DNA of 32,919 nt from CAVURW01 sp963743595. GTDB taxonomy: Bacteria > Verrucomicrobiota > Verrucomicrobiia > Methylacidiphilales > UBA1321. The DNA lies in contig CAVURW010000032.1 in assembly GCA_963743595.1 (NCBI GenBank), positions 1-32,919 on the forward strand, in the 5' to 3' direction. The position numbers and the translations under genes were made by a program. Under the pieces are notes generated by a model. The model saw only the letters and a program-made list of their open reading frames with translations, had not been told where the DNA came from and ran no database searches. Position 1 is the stretch's first letter. Each line of letters opens with the position of its first letter. Of the stretch, positions 1 through 8,277 are shown in pieces.

Positions 1-2
1 GC

Positions 3-1802
3 CAATCAACTGGAAGTTCTGCTTCCGGTATTTACTTATTTTACGTGGCAAACGGAGCCCCGACCACGATCACAAATTCGGGATACATTGCAGGGAATGC
101 GCCGGCAGGTCAGACGGGTACAGGTATCTATGACGATTACTCAGATACAAGTATCTTGATCAACAACACGGGCGTTATTAAAGGGACTACCTCCGGTATC
201 TACATAGGAGAGTCAGAAACCGCATTAACTGCAACGATAAATACTTCTGGCGGCTTGATTCAGGGTGGATCGGGTCCGGCGATCAGCGTTTCGACCTATT
301 CGCCCACGGTGGTGAACGTAACGGGGCGTACGCAGTTTGTATCGGGGACGCCCTACGCGATTGTCGCTTACTCCGGCGGTAGCTATAAATACGGTAACTT
401 GAACCTGAACCTTGTTGGCGGTACACCTGCACAGGTGGCAGCGGCGAAAACCGCGTCACTGGGCCAAACCGGTTCGTTCCAATTTGGTACGTACACCTAC
501 AGCTGGCAAAACTTCAATGTGACCCAAGCTCAGTTCTTCTCATTCGAGTCGGTGAGTCTGCCACAGTACAGCAACCTGGAGGTCGCACTCGATACGCGCG
601 CTCTTCCTTATGCCTATGATCCGTACTTCGCGCAGATTGCTTCGAGTGCGAATGAGAATGCGGCAGCGATCTCGTTCTTGAACGCGCTCTCTGGCTTCAC
701 ATTGATTCAAGGCGTGAGTCACTTGGAAGTGGAAAGCCAAAACACGTTCCAATCGACTCTGGAAGAGCAGTTGGAAACGCTTGGCGGCGTGGGTGGATTC
801 AGCACAGCTAACGCGACAATCGGTGATTCTTCCATGGCCACGGTGAACAGCGCCAATAGCCAATTGGATAAACTCGTGGCTTATGCTGGTTCGCAAATGA
901 ACGGCACGGAGACGAGCAAGATGATGGAACCAAAGACGATGGCTCCCGTGGTGGAAGCACAAAAATGGGATGTCTGGCTGACGGGTAACGTCTCGCTGGG
1001 TCGGCAAGATTCGCTCACGGGCGCACCGGGTTATAACTCGGTAGATGGCACGCCGATGGCAGGTATCGATTACGCGTTCACGCACGATATCAAGGCCGGT
1101 TTCTTGGTCGGCGGCACGCTCGATGGCGCTAACTTCAGCGATGGCAGCCGGGTGAATGCGAACACGGAAATCGTGGGCATCTTCGGCACATGGAATCATG
1201 GACCTTGGATGGCAGATCTCGTTGTGGCGGGCGGACCTTCGCAATACAGCGATCACCGCTCGACCCCGACCGGTACCGCTTCCAGCAAGCCCGATGGTTA
1301 CTCGTTCATGACGCAAGCCAACACGGGTTACACGTTCAACCTCGGCTCGAACTTCTCGGCAACCCCTGAAGTGGGCGTGCAATACACGCACCTGGGTGTG
1401 GATGGCTACACGGAATCGGGTGGCGGTCTATTCAACACAGCGGTCTCCAGCCAAGATATCGATTCGTTCCGGACGCATCTGGGCGGCAAGGTGGACGGCA
1501 GCTTCGACATGGGTCCGAACCTGAAGTGGATTCCTGAAGTGCGTGCGGCCTGGTACCACGAGTGCCTGGACGATTCGCGTGGTGTGGCAACCAGCCTGAC
1601 CAGCGCTCCTGCATTCGGCTCGTTCAATGTGAACACGCTGACACCGGAACGCGATTACGCCTTGGTCGGTTGCGGCTTGAACTCGATCTTCACCGGGTTC
1701 CAGAACATGCCGATCGGGATGTTCCTGAACTACGATTGCCAAGTGGGCCAAAGCAGCTACATCCAACATTCCATCACCGGTGGCGTGAAGGTCTCCTTCT
1801 AG
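3..1802 (+). CDS. Autotransporter, C-terminal part (5' end outside window)
   Basis: The reading frame is open from the left edge (frame beginning at base 3), so the true start and signal peptide lie upstream; a GTG at 45 is only an internal codon. About 599 residues are visible. The first ~170 are a Gly/Thr/Ser/Asn-rich, beta-helix-like passenger with repeated strands of the type SGIYL/SGIYIGE and GLIQGGSGPAI. After a linker (around residues 190-310) the last ~280 residues alternate hydrophobic and polar positions like an outer-membrane beta-barrel, with aromatic strand ends and a terminal GGVKVSF. A C-terminal Phe is the usual signal for barrel insertion. By family knowledge the barrel secretes or displays the passenger on the cell surface. 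The passenger's function cannot be told from this fragment. The gene ends 88 bases before a strong terminator. Confidence 0.85.
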   Translation, partial: QSTGSSASGIYLFYVANGAPTTITNSGYIAGNAPAGQTGTGIYDDYSDTSILINNTGVIKGTTSGIYIGESETALTATINTSGGLIQGGSGPAISVSTYSPTVVNVTGRTQFVSGTPYAIVAYSGGSYKYGNLNLNLVGGTPAQVAAAKTASLGQTGSFQFGTYTYSWQNFNVTQAQFFSFESVSLPQYSNLEVALDTRALPYAYDPYFAQIASSANENAAAISFLNALSGFTLIQGVSHLEVESQNTFQSTLEEQLETLGGVGGFSTANATIGDSSMATVNSANSQLDKLVAYAGSQMNGTETSKMMEPKTMAPVVEAQKWDVWLTGNVSLGRQDSLTGAPGYNSVDGTPMAGIDYAFTHDIKAGFLVGGTLDGANFSDGSRVNANTEIVGIFGTWNHGPWMADLVVAGGPSQYSDHRSTPTGTASSKPDGYSFMTQANTGYTFNLGSNFSATPEVGVQYTHLGVDGYTESGGGLFNTAVSSQDIDSFRTHLGGKVDGSFDMGPNLKWIPEVRAAWYHECLDDSRGVATSLTSAPAFGSFNVNTLTPERDYALVGCGLNSIFTGFQNMPIGMFLNYDCQVGQSSYIQHSITGGVKVSF

Positions 1803-1840
1803 CCAGCGTGACGCTGGACCCACAGGCAACGTGACGTTGC
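1803..1840. repeat. Two adjacent GTGACG-centred palindromes
   Basis: Directly after the autotransporter stop lie two perfect 15-base odd palindromes: CCAGCGTGACGCTGG at 1803-1817 and GCAACGTGACGTTGC at 1826-1840. Both share the core CGTGACG and are 8 bases apart. Related copies occur at 2181-2195 and 2224-2238, so this is a small local repeat family able to form hairpins in RNA. No open reading frame is associated. Confidence 0.75.
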
Positions 1841-1851
1841 ATCCAGTAGGG

Positions 1852-1870
1852 GCAGGCGTTAGTAGCCTGC
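1852..1870. repeat. Short hairpin GCAGGC/GCCTGC
   Basis: Inverted repeat with six-base arms (1852-1857 and 1865-1870) and a 7-base loop. It lies between the paired palindromes and the terminator, and belongs to the hairpin-rich spacer after the autotransporter gene. Confidence 0.5.
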
Positions 1871-1890
1871 TCTTGACTAGTCTCCTTATT

Positions 1891-1930
1891 AAAAGCCTCA
1901 CTCCTGCTTATGCGGGGGTGAGGTTTTTGT
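1891..1930 (+). terminator. Rho-independent terminator after the autotransporter
   Basis: A long stem (AAAAGCCTCACTCCTGC against GCGGGGGTGAGGTTTTT, with three G-U wobble pairs) closes a TTAT loop, and the 3' arm runs into a T-rich tract at 1923-1931. The upstream A tract and downstream T tract make it potentially bidirectional. It fits the end of the autotransporter transcript and insulates the A2M gene. Confidence 0.85.
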
Positions 1931-1946
1931 TTGTGTAGGCACTAAC

Positions 1947-2042
1947 GCGGGCCTTCAGCCCGCAACCGCTTTTGTGGCGAGACCCAGGCTTGCGTCGCTT
2001 CGCTCCTGAGCCTGGGCTCAATTGTTTCCGGCCCGTTGGGCC
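1947..2042. repeat. Cluster of three inverted repeats
   Basis: Three consecutive perfect inverted repeats: GCGGGC/GCCCGC (1947-1952 and 1958-1963), CCCAGGCT/AGCCTGGG (1983-1990 and 2009-2016), and GGCCC-GTT-GGGCC (2030-2042). No protein-coding signal is visible here. The pattern looks like accumulated intergenic palindromic repeats, not one regulatory site. Confidence 0.6.
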
Positions 2043-2045
2043 TAG

Positions 2046-2121
2046 AGGCAGAAGGCAGAAGGCAGAAGGCAGAAGGCAGAAGGCAAAAGGCAGAAGGCAA
2101 AAGGCAAAAGGCAAAAGGCAG
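2046..2121. repeat. Heptamer tandem repeat array (AGGCAGA/AGGCAAA)n
   Basis: Ten full 7-base units plus a six-base partial: six units read AGGCAGA and four read AGGCAAA, with the variant units toward the right end. Because 7 is not a multiple of 3, every frame cycles through the same peptide; on the minus strand it would read as CLLPFAF-type repeats, a known source of spurious protein predictions. Replication slippage should make the copy number variable between strains. Confidence 0.9.
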
Positions 2122-2171
2122 CTTCTACTTTTGAGTGCTTCTGGAGGCAACGTCACAATGCCGAATCAATT

Positions 2172-2238
2172 TTTATGGGTCCAGCGTCACGCTGGCGTCG
2201 TGTTGCTAAAGCCATTTATGGGTCCAGTGTCACGCTGG
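2172..2238. repeat. Direct repeat of TTATGGGTCCAG(C/T)GTCACGCTGG
   Basis: Two copies of a roughly 23-base unit, at about 2173-2195 and 2216-2238, each ending in the odd palindrome CCAGYGTCACGCTGG (2181-2195 and 2224-2238). The second copy has one C-to-T change. These have the same core as the repeat at 1803-1817, on the other strand. They sit 150-210 bases upstream of the A2M start codon. Confidence 0.75.
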
Positions 2239-2347
2239 TGAGCGTATCACGTTGCCCGTCGCCATTGAAATGAGTTGGCGGTCCGGTAAAGGTCTGCGAG
2301 CGTCTGTAGCGGGGTCCGTGTTTCGGATTTGTAATAGGGGTTGAAAT

Positions 2348-2363
2348 AACCGCGCGGGCGGTT
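2348..2363 (+). promoter_or_regulatory. Small hairpin just upstream of the A2M ribosome-binding site
   Basis: Inverted repeat AACCGC-GCGG-GCGGTT followed 9 bases later by the purine-rich tract GGGGAAAGGG (2373-2382), which is spaced well for the ATG at 2389. The hairpin could be an operator or a leader structure. I could not assign a convincing -35/-10 pair. The role is inferred only from position. Confidence 0.3.
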
Positions 2364-2388
2364 GCGATTATCGGGGAAAGGGTAACTT

Positions 2389-5300
2389 ATGAAATCTATT
2401 CGATTGGTATTTGGCGCTATTTCACGTGGGTTGGGCTTCATCACCCGTCCATTTATTGGGGATCTCTCGTGGCGACCGCCGCTATGGCTGACATGGCTGG
2501 GTTCATTTATCGCGGCGCATCCCATCGCGATGGTTGTTCTGGTGCTCGTGGTCGGACTTGGATTTTTCGGCAAGAAGAAATATCAAGAGCACCTGGCGAG
2601 CTTACCGAAGCCCGTGGTGGTGAAGTGGGTGATGCCTGCGTATCAACAGTACCTGACGGGAACGAATCCACTCTCGATCTATTTTCAAAAGGCTGTCGGT
2701 AAACTGGAGTTGATCGGTAAACCGCTCTCCAGCGGCGTCACCTTAACGCCTCCACTTGAGGGGACTTGGATGTGGTCGAATGGCCAGTTGCTCATGTTTC
2801 AGCCGAAAGGACGATGGCCGGCGGCTACCCAGTTTACGGTAAGTGTCGATCCCAAGCTGATCTCGGCGAATTATCCGCTCGATCACTATTCGGACATGTT
2901 CACGACCGCTCCCTTCACCGTTTCAATCGCAGATCAAAAGTTTTATGTGAACCCCGGTGACCCGACCGAACGGCGAGTTACGGCCACGCTCAATTTCTCG
3001 AATCCCGTGGTCCACGCGACGCTCGAAAACAACCTGCAGTTCATCGTGCAAAATTTAAAGGCTGGCGATGACGTGAGCACCCATCCGCTCAAGTTCACCG
3101 TGACCTACAATCCAGAGAACCACGATCAGGTGGCCTATGTCAGAAGTGAACCGCTGGAACCCGCTGAAAAATCGGGCTACGCAACGATCACGGTGCCGAC
3201 AACGGTGACGACGCAAGATGGCGACACTCAATTGAACAGTGAGCAGTCCGCAAATGTGGAAGTGCCCAGTAGCGAGAATCTTTTCCGTATCGAATCGGCG
3301 AAAATGGCGATCGTGGATCGTGAGGATAACGGTGAGCCCGAACAGATTTTAGCGATCAGTACTTCGGTGGGTGTGCAGACAGAAAAGCTGGCCTCAGCCG
3401 TTCACGTCTACCTCTTGCCGCTAAAGAAGAAGCCCACGGACGATGGAAACTATGCGTGGCGAGGTGCTTCGGAAGTGAATGATTCGGTGCGCGGTCGACT
3501 GGAGCCGGTTGCTGTGAAAGCGATTCCCAGCGAGAACGAATTCAACACGGTTCACACCTACCACATCAGTGTGCCGGAAAATCGCTACATTTTGGTCGAG
3601 ATTGAGAAGGGAACGGTGGGAATCGGGGACTTTCATCTGGCAACTTCTTTCGGTCAGGTTTCTGCCGTCCCGACCTATCCCCGGATGGTGAGCATTTCTC
3701 ATGACGGCTCGCTGCTGGCGCTGAACGGTGAACGGAAATTGACGATCAGCAGCCGCGGCGTGAACGAGATCGAGTATCGCCTGGCACGCGTAACGCCTGG
3801 CCAAATCAATCACCTGGTAAGCCAAACGGAAGGGACGTTTCAAAACCCCACGTTTGTGAGCTCGAATTTCGATGAAACGAACTTGGCGGAAGAGATCACG
3901 CGCAAGCAGCAGATCGCGCTTAAGAACAACTCCGAGACGAATTACTCGGCGCTCGATTTCAGTGAGTTTGTCGACGCTCGCGACGAGAACAAGGGCAAGC
4001 TCGGTCTCTTTTTCCTCCATGCGTTAGGCCGTAATAGCGGGGAGGGCGCGGGCTACTACAAGAGCGACGGCACGCTGGAAACGGACGATGAAGTGGCGCA
4101 AAAGAACAAGGATAACCCTGAAATTGTTTACCCAGTTACCGATGGCAGTTTAATCGAGGATGACCGGTTCATTTTGATCACGGACATGGGCTTGGTGATT
4201 AAGGATAACGCCGATCACACGCACGATGTCTTTGTGCAATCGATCAAAACGGGCCAGCCCGTGGCCAGCGCGCACATCTCGGTCTTGGGCAAGAACGGGA
4301 TCCCTGTTGCAGCAGCCGATACAGATGACACAGGTCACGCGGTGATCACCTCATTGGAAGACTTTGTGCGTGAGCAACGTCCGGTCGCCTATGTCGTCAC
4401 GAAAGGGCAAGACGTCTCGTTCCTGCCGTTTGGCCGTGAGGATCGTGAAATGAATTTCTCGCGGTTTGATGTCGGTGGCGTGAATACGCAAGCTCCGGAT
4501 GATCTGAGTGCATTCTTGTTCACGGATCGTGGGATCTATCGCCCCGGCGATACCGCGCACATCGCGATTGTGCTGAAGCAGCATGATTGGAAGGGAAATC
4601 TCGATAGCATGGGTGTGCAAATCGATATCACCGATCCCAAGGAGACGACGGTGCTGACACGCATCGTTAAGGTGAACAAAAACGGTTTTGCGGAAATGGA
4701 TTTCCCCACTAAAGAGACGATGCCCACGGGAGATTATCTCGTAAATTGTTCACTGGTGAAGAACGATAACGACAAGACGCAATTGGGTTCGACTTCGCTT
4801 AAGGTGAAGGAGTTTCTCCCCGATCGCCTGAAGCTGCAAGTGGGGCTGTCCAAGACGGCCAAGGGTTGGGTGACACTGACGGATTTGAAAGAGACCGTGA
4901 AATTGGAAAACCTGTACGGCGCAGTTGCGGATGGAAATCGTGTAACGGCCAAACTCTCGCTAAGCCCGCAAGACATCTCGTTCGACGAATTGGATGGCTA
5001 CGAATTCCGCGATCCGTATGCGGAAGATAATTACACCGAGAAGGACAAGATGGAGATCGATTTGCCAGAGACCGTGACGGATGCAAACGGCGAGGCTTCG
5101 TTTGACCTCAATCTACCGGGAATTCGTACGCATGCCACGCAGCTCTCGCTGTTAGTGGAGGCATTTGAAAAGGAAGGTGGACGCAGTGTGCGTGGGTTCT
5201 CCGGAACGCTGGTCTCTTCGCGGAGTTGGCTGTTGGGCGTGAAGGCCGATGGCGATTTCGGTTACCTGAAAAATGACAGCGTGCATCAGGCCAAGCTTTT

Positions 5301-8262
5301 GGCCGTAGATCAGAACCTAAAATCGGTGGAGCAGAAAGGGCTGAAGCTGAAGGTCATCGAGCACCGCTGGGTGAGCGTTCTTGCGCAAGCCGATAACGGA
5401 AACTTCGAGTACAAGTCTGTGGAGAAGGATATTCCGCAGGGTGAGCAGACGATCGATGTGCCGGTAGAGGGCGTGAATTGGACGGTGCCGACCAAGACGC
5501 CGGGAACATTTGAAGCCGACGTGTTCGACGACAAGGGCGACAAGGTGGCAATCGTGAACTACACCGTGGTGGGCGAGGCGAACTTGAGCCAGATTCGCGA
5601 TAAGAACGCCGAGCTAACGGCCAAGCTCTCCAAGCAGGAGTACAAGCCGGGCGAGGACGTGGAGGTGAGCATTACCGCGCCATACACGGGCAGTGGCCTG
5701 CTGACAATCGAGCGCGACAAGGTCTATGCCTACACGTGGTTTACTGCGACGACCACCAGCTCCGTGCAAAAAATCAAAGTGCCCGCCGACATGGAGGGGA
5801 ACGGCTACCTGAACGTGACGTTCGTGCGTGGGCTCGATTCCAAGGAGATCTACATGAGCCCGCTGAGCTACTCGGTGCTGCCGTTCTCGATCAACAAAGA
5901 AGCGCGTCGCACGGACATCACGATTGATGCACCGAAAGTCTCAGAGCCCGGTCGCCCTCTCATCTGGTCTGTCAAGGCCTCGCGACCCACCCAAGCGGTG
6001 GTGTACGCCGTGGACGAAGGCATCCTTCAGGTGGCCGGCTACACATTGCCCGATCCGCTGGCTTATTTCTTCCAAAAAGAGACGCTGGGTGTCTCCACAC
6101 GGCAGACGGTCGACCAGATCCTGCCCGAGTACTCGATCAGTCGCATGGTTGCCGCCGCAGGTGGTGGCGATGGAGAGGACTTGCTCGCACATCACCTGAA
6201 CCCGTTTAAGCGGAAGCACGATGCGCCGATTGTCTATTGGTCAGGCATCATCGATATTGGGCCGGAAGCGAAGTCGTTCCGGTACAATGTTCCCGATTAC
6301 TTTGCGGGGACGATTCGACTCATGGTGGTGGCCGATTCCACGGAGGCAGTCGGTGCCACACAGCTGAAGATGCAGGTGCGCGGGCCGTTTGTGATTCTGC
6401 CGAATATGCCGACGGTGGTTGCTCCGGGCGATGACTTCGATGCCAGCGTCACGGTTGCGAATAATGTTCCAGGCTCGGGTGCCGATGCGCCGGTGGAACT
6501 GACTGCAGAAACGACCGATGGCTTAACCATCAAGCAGGCTCCGGAGAAGACCACCATCTCAGAAGGGCATGATGCGACGGTGCATTGGCTCTTGCATGCG
6601 AATAAGGCGCTCGGAAACGCTGACTTCACGGTCTATGCGAAGTTTAACGACAAGAGCTCGCACCTGATTTCGCACGTGAGTGTGCGGCCTGCGGTCGGTT
6701 ACTTGACTACGGTCAAGTCTGGCTATGTGGAAAAGGGCTGGTTCACTACGGGCAACTCTGAGGTGAAGGTCGATCGGAAGCTCTACCCACAATTCCAGGA
6801 GAACTACGCGCAAGCCTCTCTCTTGCCGATGGGGCTCTCTCGCGGTCTGGCCACTTATCTGGAGCATTATGAGTGGGGTTGCACGGAGCAGATGATCAGT
6901 AAGGCGTTCCCCAGTTTGGTGTCAAACGATTCGCTGGAGCTGGGTCAGAATCACCACGAAGTCCAGGATAGCGTGGATAGCGTCTGCGCCGTGGCTGCCT
7001 CCCGGCAGAATGAAGCGGGCGCCATCGGTCTGTGGAGTACGCAGACAGCGGATAACCCGCTCTACACCTGCTACGTGGTCCACTTCTTGACGGAAGCGAA
7101 AGATCGCGGATACGAGGTCAACGAAGATCTGGTCAATCGTGCGCTCGATTACCTGGAGAAGACGCAGGAGGCTGACCCGAAGGACTTCTACGATGCGAGA
7201 ACCCAGTGTTACTCGATCTATCTACTCACGCGGAATGGCCATGTGACCACCAATTACATCGAGCACACTCGGGATTGGATCGAAAAGAAGTACAAGAAGG
7301 AACCGAGCGCTGTGGAGCGTGAATTCTACTGGTACGACGATCTCTCCTCGGCCTATCTGGCGTCCAGCTACCAGATCCTGAAGAACCAGGCGGAGGCGGA
7401 TAAGTTGATCAACAAATTCCACTTCAATGGACCTGATGCAGAGTATGACTATGACCTCTACAATCACCTCGGTCGCGATGGATTGTACCTGGATCTCATT
7501 GCGCATCATTTCCCTGAGAAGTTGAAGGAACTGAAGTCGGAAGATCTGGATCGCATGGTGAAGCCGATCATGGACGGCGAGTACAATACGCTCTCCGCTG
7601 CCGAAGCGATTCTGGGGCTCGATAGCTACGCCCGGGCAGTAGGTGTGAAGAACTCCGTGGCGGATATGACGATCTCGGAAAAGAAGGGCGGGCAAGTGAC
7701 GCCGCTGAAGGCTGAGGGCGTACTCTTGGCGCGGTCGAAGTTCGATAGCGATGCCGAGTCGATTCAGTTCTCGAAAGGCAAGCAGAACTCCACGGGACTG
7801 CCGGGATTTTACTACCAGATCAGCCAGGCGGGCTTTGACGATCAGGTGGTCACTCAGCCGCTCAGCGAGGGTATAGAAGTCTCCAAGGACTTCGATGCTC
7901 CGAAGGGTGCGGACGGCGTTTATCACGTGAAGCTCGGCTCCGATGTGAAGGTGACCCTTCGCGTACGACCTGTCGGTAGGGATGCCGTAACGAACGCGAT
8001 TGTGGAAGATCTTCTGCCCGGTGGGTTCGAGGTCTCCGAGGATATGCATTCCGGTGACTGCAACTACTACGGACTGGACTACGCCGATGTGCGGGAGGAC
8101 CGCGTGAACTACTTCGGTACGGTCGAAATGGAGACGGCCGTGACGTACACTGTAAAAGCAACGACTAAGGGAACGTTCGTGGTGCCGCCGGTACAGGCCG
8201 AATCGATGTACAACCCTAAGATCAAGGCGCGGACGGTTTCCGGAACGATTGTGGTGGAGTAA
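2389..8262 (+). CDS. Alpha-2-macroglobulin family protein with thioester, membrane-anchored
   Basis: 1957 residues. Residues ~40-60 (HPIAMVVLVLVVGLGFF) form one transmembrane anchor followed by GKKK, so the rest is predicted to be periplasmic; there is no lipobox. A chain of macroglobulin-type beta-sandwich domains follows, then the A2M region near residues 1260-1330 (YWSGIIDIGPEAKSF, then VPDYFAGTIRLM). The thioester motif GCTEQ is at residues 1497-1501, with Cys1498 and Gln1501, in an alpha-toroid-like domain. Bacterial A2Ms of this class trap attacking proteases in the periplasm by bait-region cleavage and covalent thioester attack. The usual partner pbpC (penicillin-binding protein 1C) is not next to it: the gene stands alone between a repeat-rich spacer and a convergent cyclase gene 15 bases away. 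The ATG is supported by GGGGAAAGGG six bases upstream. Confidence 0.92.
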   Translation: MKSIRLVFGAISRGLGFITRPFIGDLSWRPPLWLTWLGSFIAAHPIAMVVLVLVVGLGFFGKKKYQEHLASLPKPVVVKWVMPAYQQYLTGTNPLSIYFQKAVGKLELIGKPLSSGVTLTPPLEGTWMWSNGQLLMFQPKGRWPAATQFTVSVDPKLISANYPLDHYSDMFTTAPFTVSIADQKFYVNPGDPTERRVTATLNFSNPVVHATLENNLQFIVQNLKAGDDVSTHPLKFTVTYNPENHDQVAYVRSEPLEPAEKSGYATITVPTTVTTQDGDTQLNSEQSANVEVPSSENLFRIESAKMAIVDREDNGEPEQILAISTSVGVQTEKLASAVHVYLLPLKKKPTDDGNYAWRGASEVNDSVRGRLEPVAVKAIPSENEFNTVHTYHISVPENRYILVEIEKGTVGIGDFHLATSFGQVSAVPTYPRMVSISHDGSLLALNGERKLTISSRGVNEIEYRLARVTPGQINHLVSQTEGTFQNPTFVSSNFDETNLAEEITRKQQIALKNNSETNYSALDFSEFVDARDENKGKLGLFFLHALGRNSGEGAGYYKSDGTLETDDEVAQKNKDNPEIVYPVTDGSLIEDDRFILITDMGLVIKDNADHTHDVFVQSIKTGQPVASAHISVLGKNGIPVAAADTDDTGHAVITSLEDFVREQRPVAYVVTKGQDVSFLPFGREDREMNFSRFDVGGVNTQAPDDLSAFLFTDRGIYRPGDTAHIAIVLKQHDWKGNLDSMGVQIDITDPKETTVLTRIVKVNKNGFAEMDFPTKETMPTGDYLVNCSLVKNDNDKTQLGSTSLKVKEFLPDRLKLQVGLSKTAKGWVTLTDLKETVKLENLYGAVADGNRVTAKLSLSPQDISFDELDGYEFRDPYAEDNYTEKDKMEIDLPETVTDANGEASFDLNLPGIRTHATQLSLLVEAFEKEGGRSVRGFSGTLVSSRSWLLGVKADGDFGYLKNDSVHQAKLLAVDQNLKSVEQKGLKLKVIEHRWVSVLAQADNGNFEYKSVEKDIPQGEQTIDVPVEGVNWTVPTKTPGTFEADVFDDKGDKVAIVNYTVVGEANLSQIRDKNAELTAKLSKQEYKPGEDVEVSITAPYTGSGLLTIERDKVYAYTWFTATTTSSVQKIKVPADMEGNGYLNVTFVRGLDSKEIYMSPLSYSVLPFSINKEARRTDITIDAPKVSEPGRPLIWSVKASRPTQAVVYAVDEGILQVAGYTLPDPLAYFFQKETLGVSTRQTVDQILPEYSISRMVAAAGGGDGEDLLAHHLNPFKRKHDAPIVYWSGIIDIGPEAKSFRYNVPDYFAGTIRLMVVADSTEAVGATQLKMQVRGPFVILPNMPTVVAPGDDFDASVTVANNVPGSGADAPVELTAETTDGLTIKQAPEKTTISEGHDATVHWLLHANKALGNADFTVYAKFNDKSSHLISHVSVRPAVGYLTTVKSGYVEKGWFTTGNSEVKVDRKLYPQFQENYAQASLLPMGLSRGLATYLEHYEWGCTEQMISKAFPSLVSNDSLELGQNHHEVQDSVDSVCAVAASRQNEAGAIGLWSTQTADNPLYTCYVVHFLTEAKDRGYEVNEDLVNRALDYLEKTQEADPKDFYDARTQCYSIYLLTRNGHVTTNYIEHTRDWIEKKYKKEPSAVEREFYWYDDLSSAYLASSYQILKNQAEADKLINKFHFNGPDAEYDYDLYNHLGRDGLYLDLIAHHFPEKLKELKSEDLDRMVKPIMDGEYNTLSAAEAILGLDSYARAVGVKNSVADMTISEKKGGQVTPLKAEGVLLARSKFDSDAESIQFSKGKQNSTGLPGFYYQISQAGFDDQVVTQPLSEGIEVSKDFDAPKGADGVYHVKLGSDVKVTLRVRPVGRDAVTNAIVEDLLPGGFEVSEDMHSGDCNYYGLDYADVREDRVNYFGTVEMETAVTYTVKATTKGTFVVPPVQAESMYNPKIKARTVSGTIVVE

Positions 8263-8277
8263 GAGGTAAGGAGATCT

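Noticed and set aside
540..1391. Long minus-strand open frame inside the autotransporter gene
   Set aside because: Arg/His/Val-rich shadow frame with no recognisable domain; it is antisense to clear barrel-coding sequence.
1908..2156. Minus-strand frame encoding CLLPFAF-type repeats
   Set aside because: It is the translation of the heptamer array and hairpins; such peptides are known spurious calls, and a terminator lies inside the frame.
2341..2371. TTGAAA and GATTAT as a possible promoter of the A2M gene
   Set aside because: The spacing is 19 bases and the -10 would lie 17 bases from the ATG, overlapping the leader hairpin and leaving almost no room for the ribosome-binding site.
7222..8049. 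Long minus-strand open frame inside the A2M gene
   Set aside because: Shadow of the A2M coding sequence in the complementary frame; no motif or start signal.
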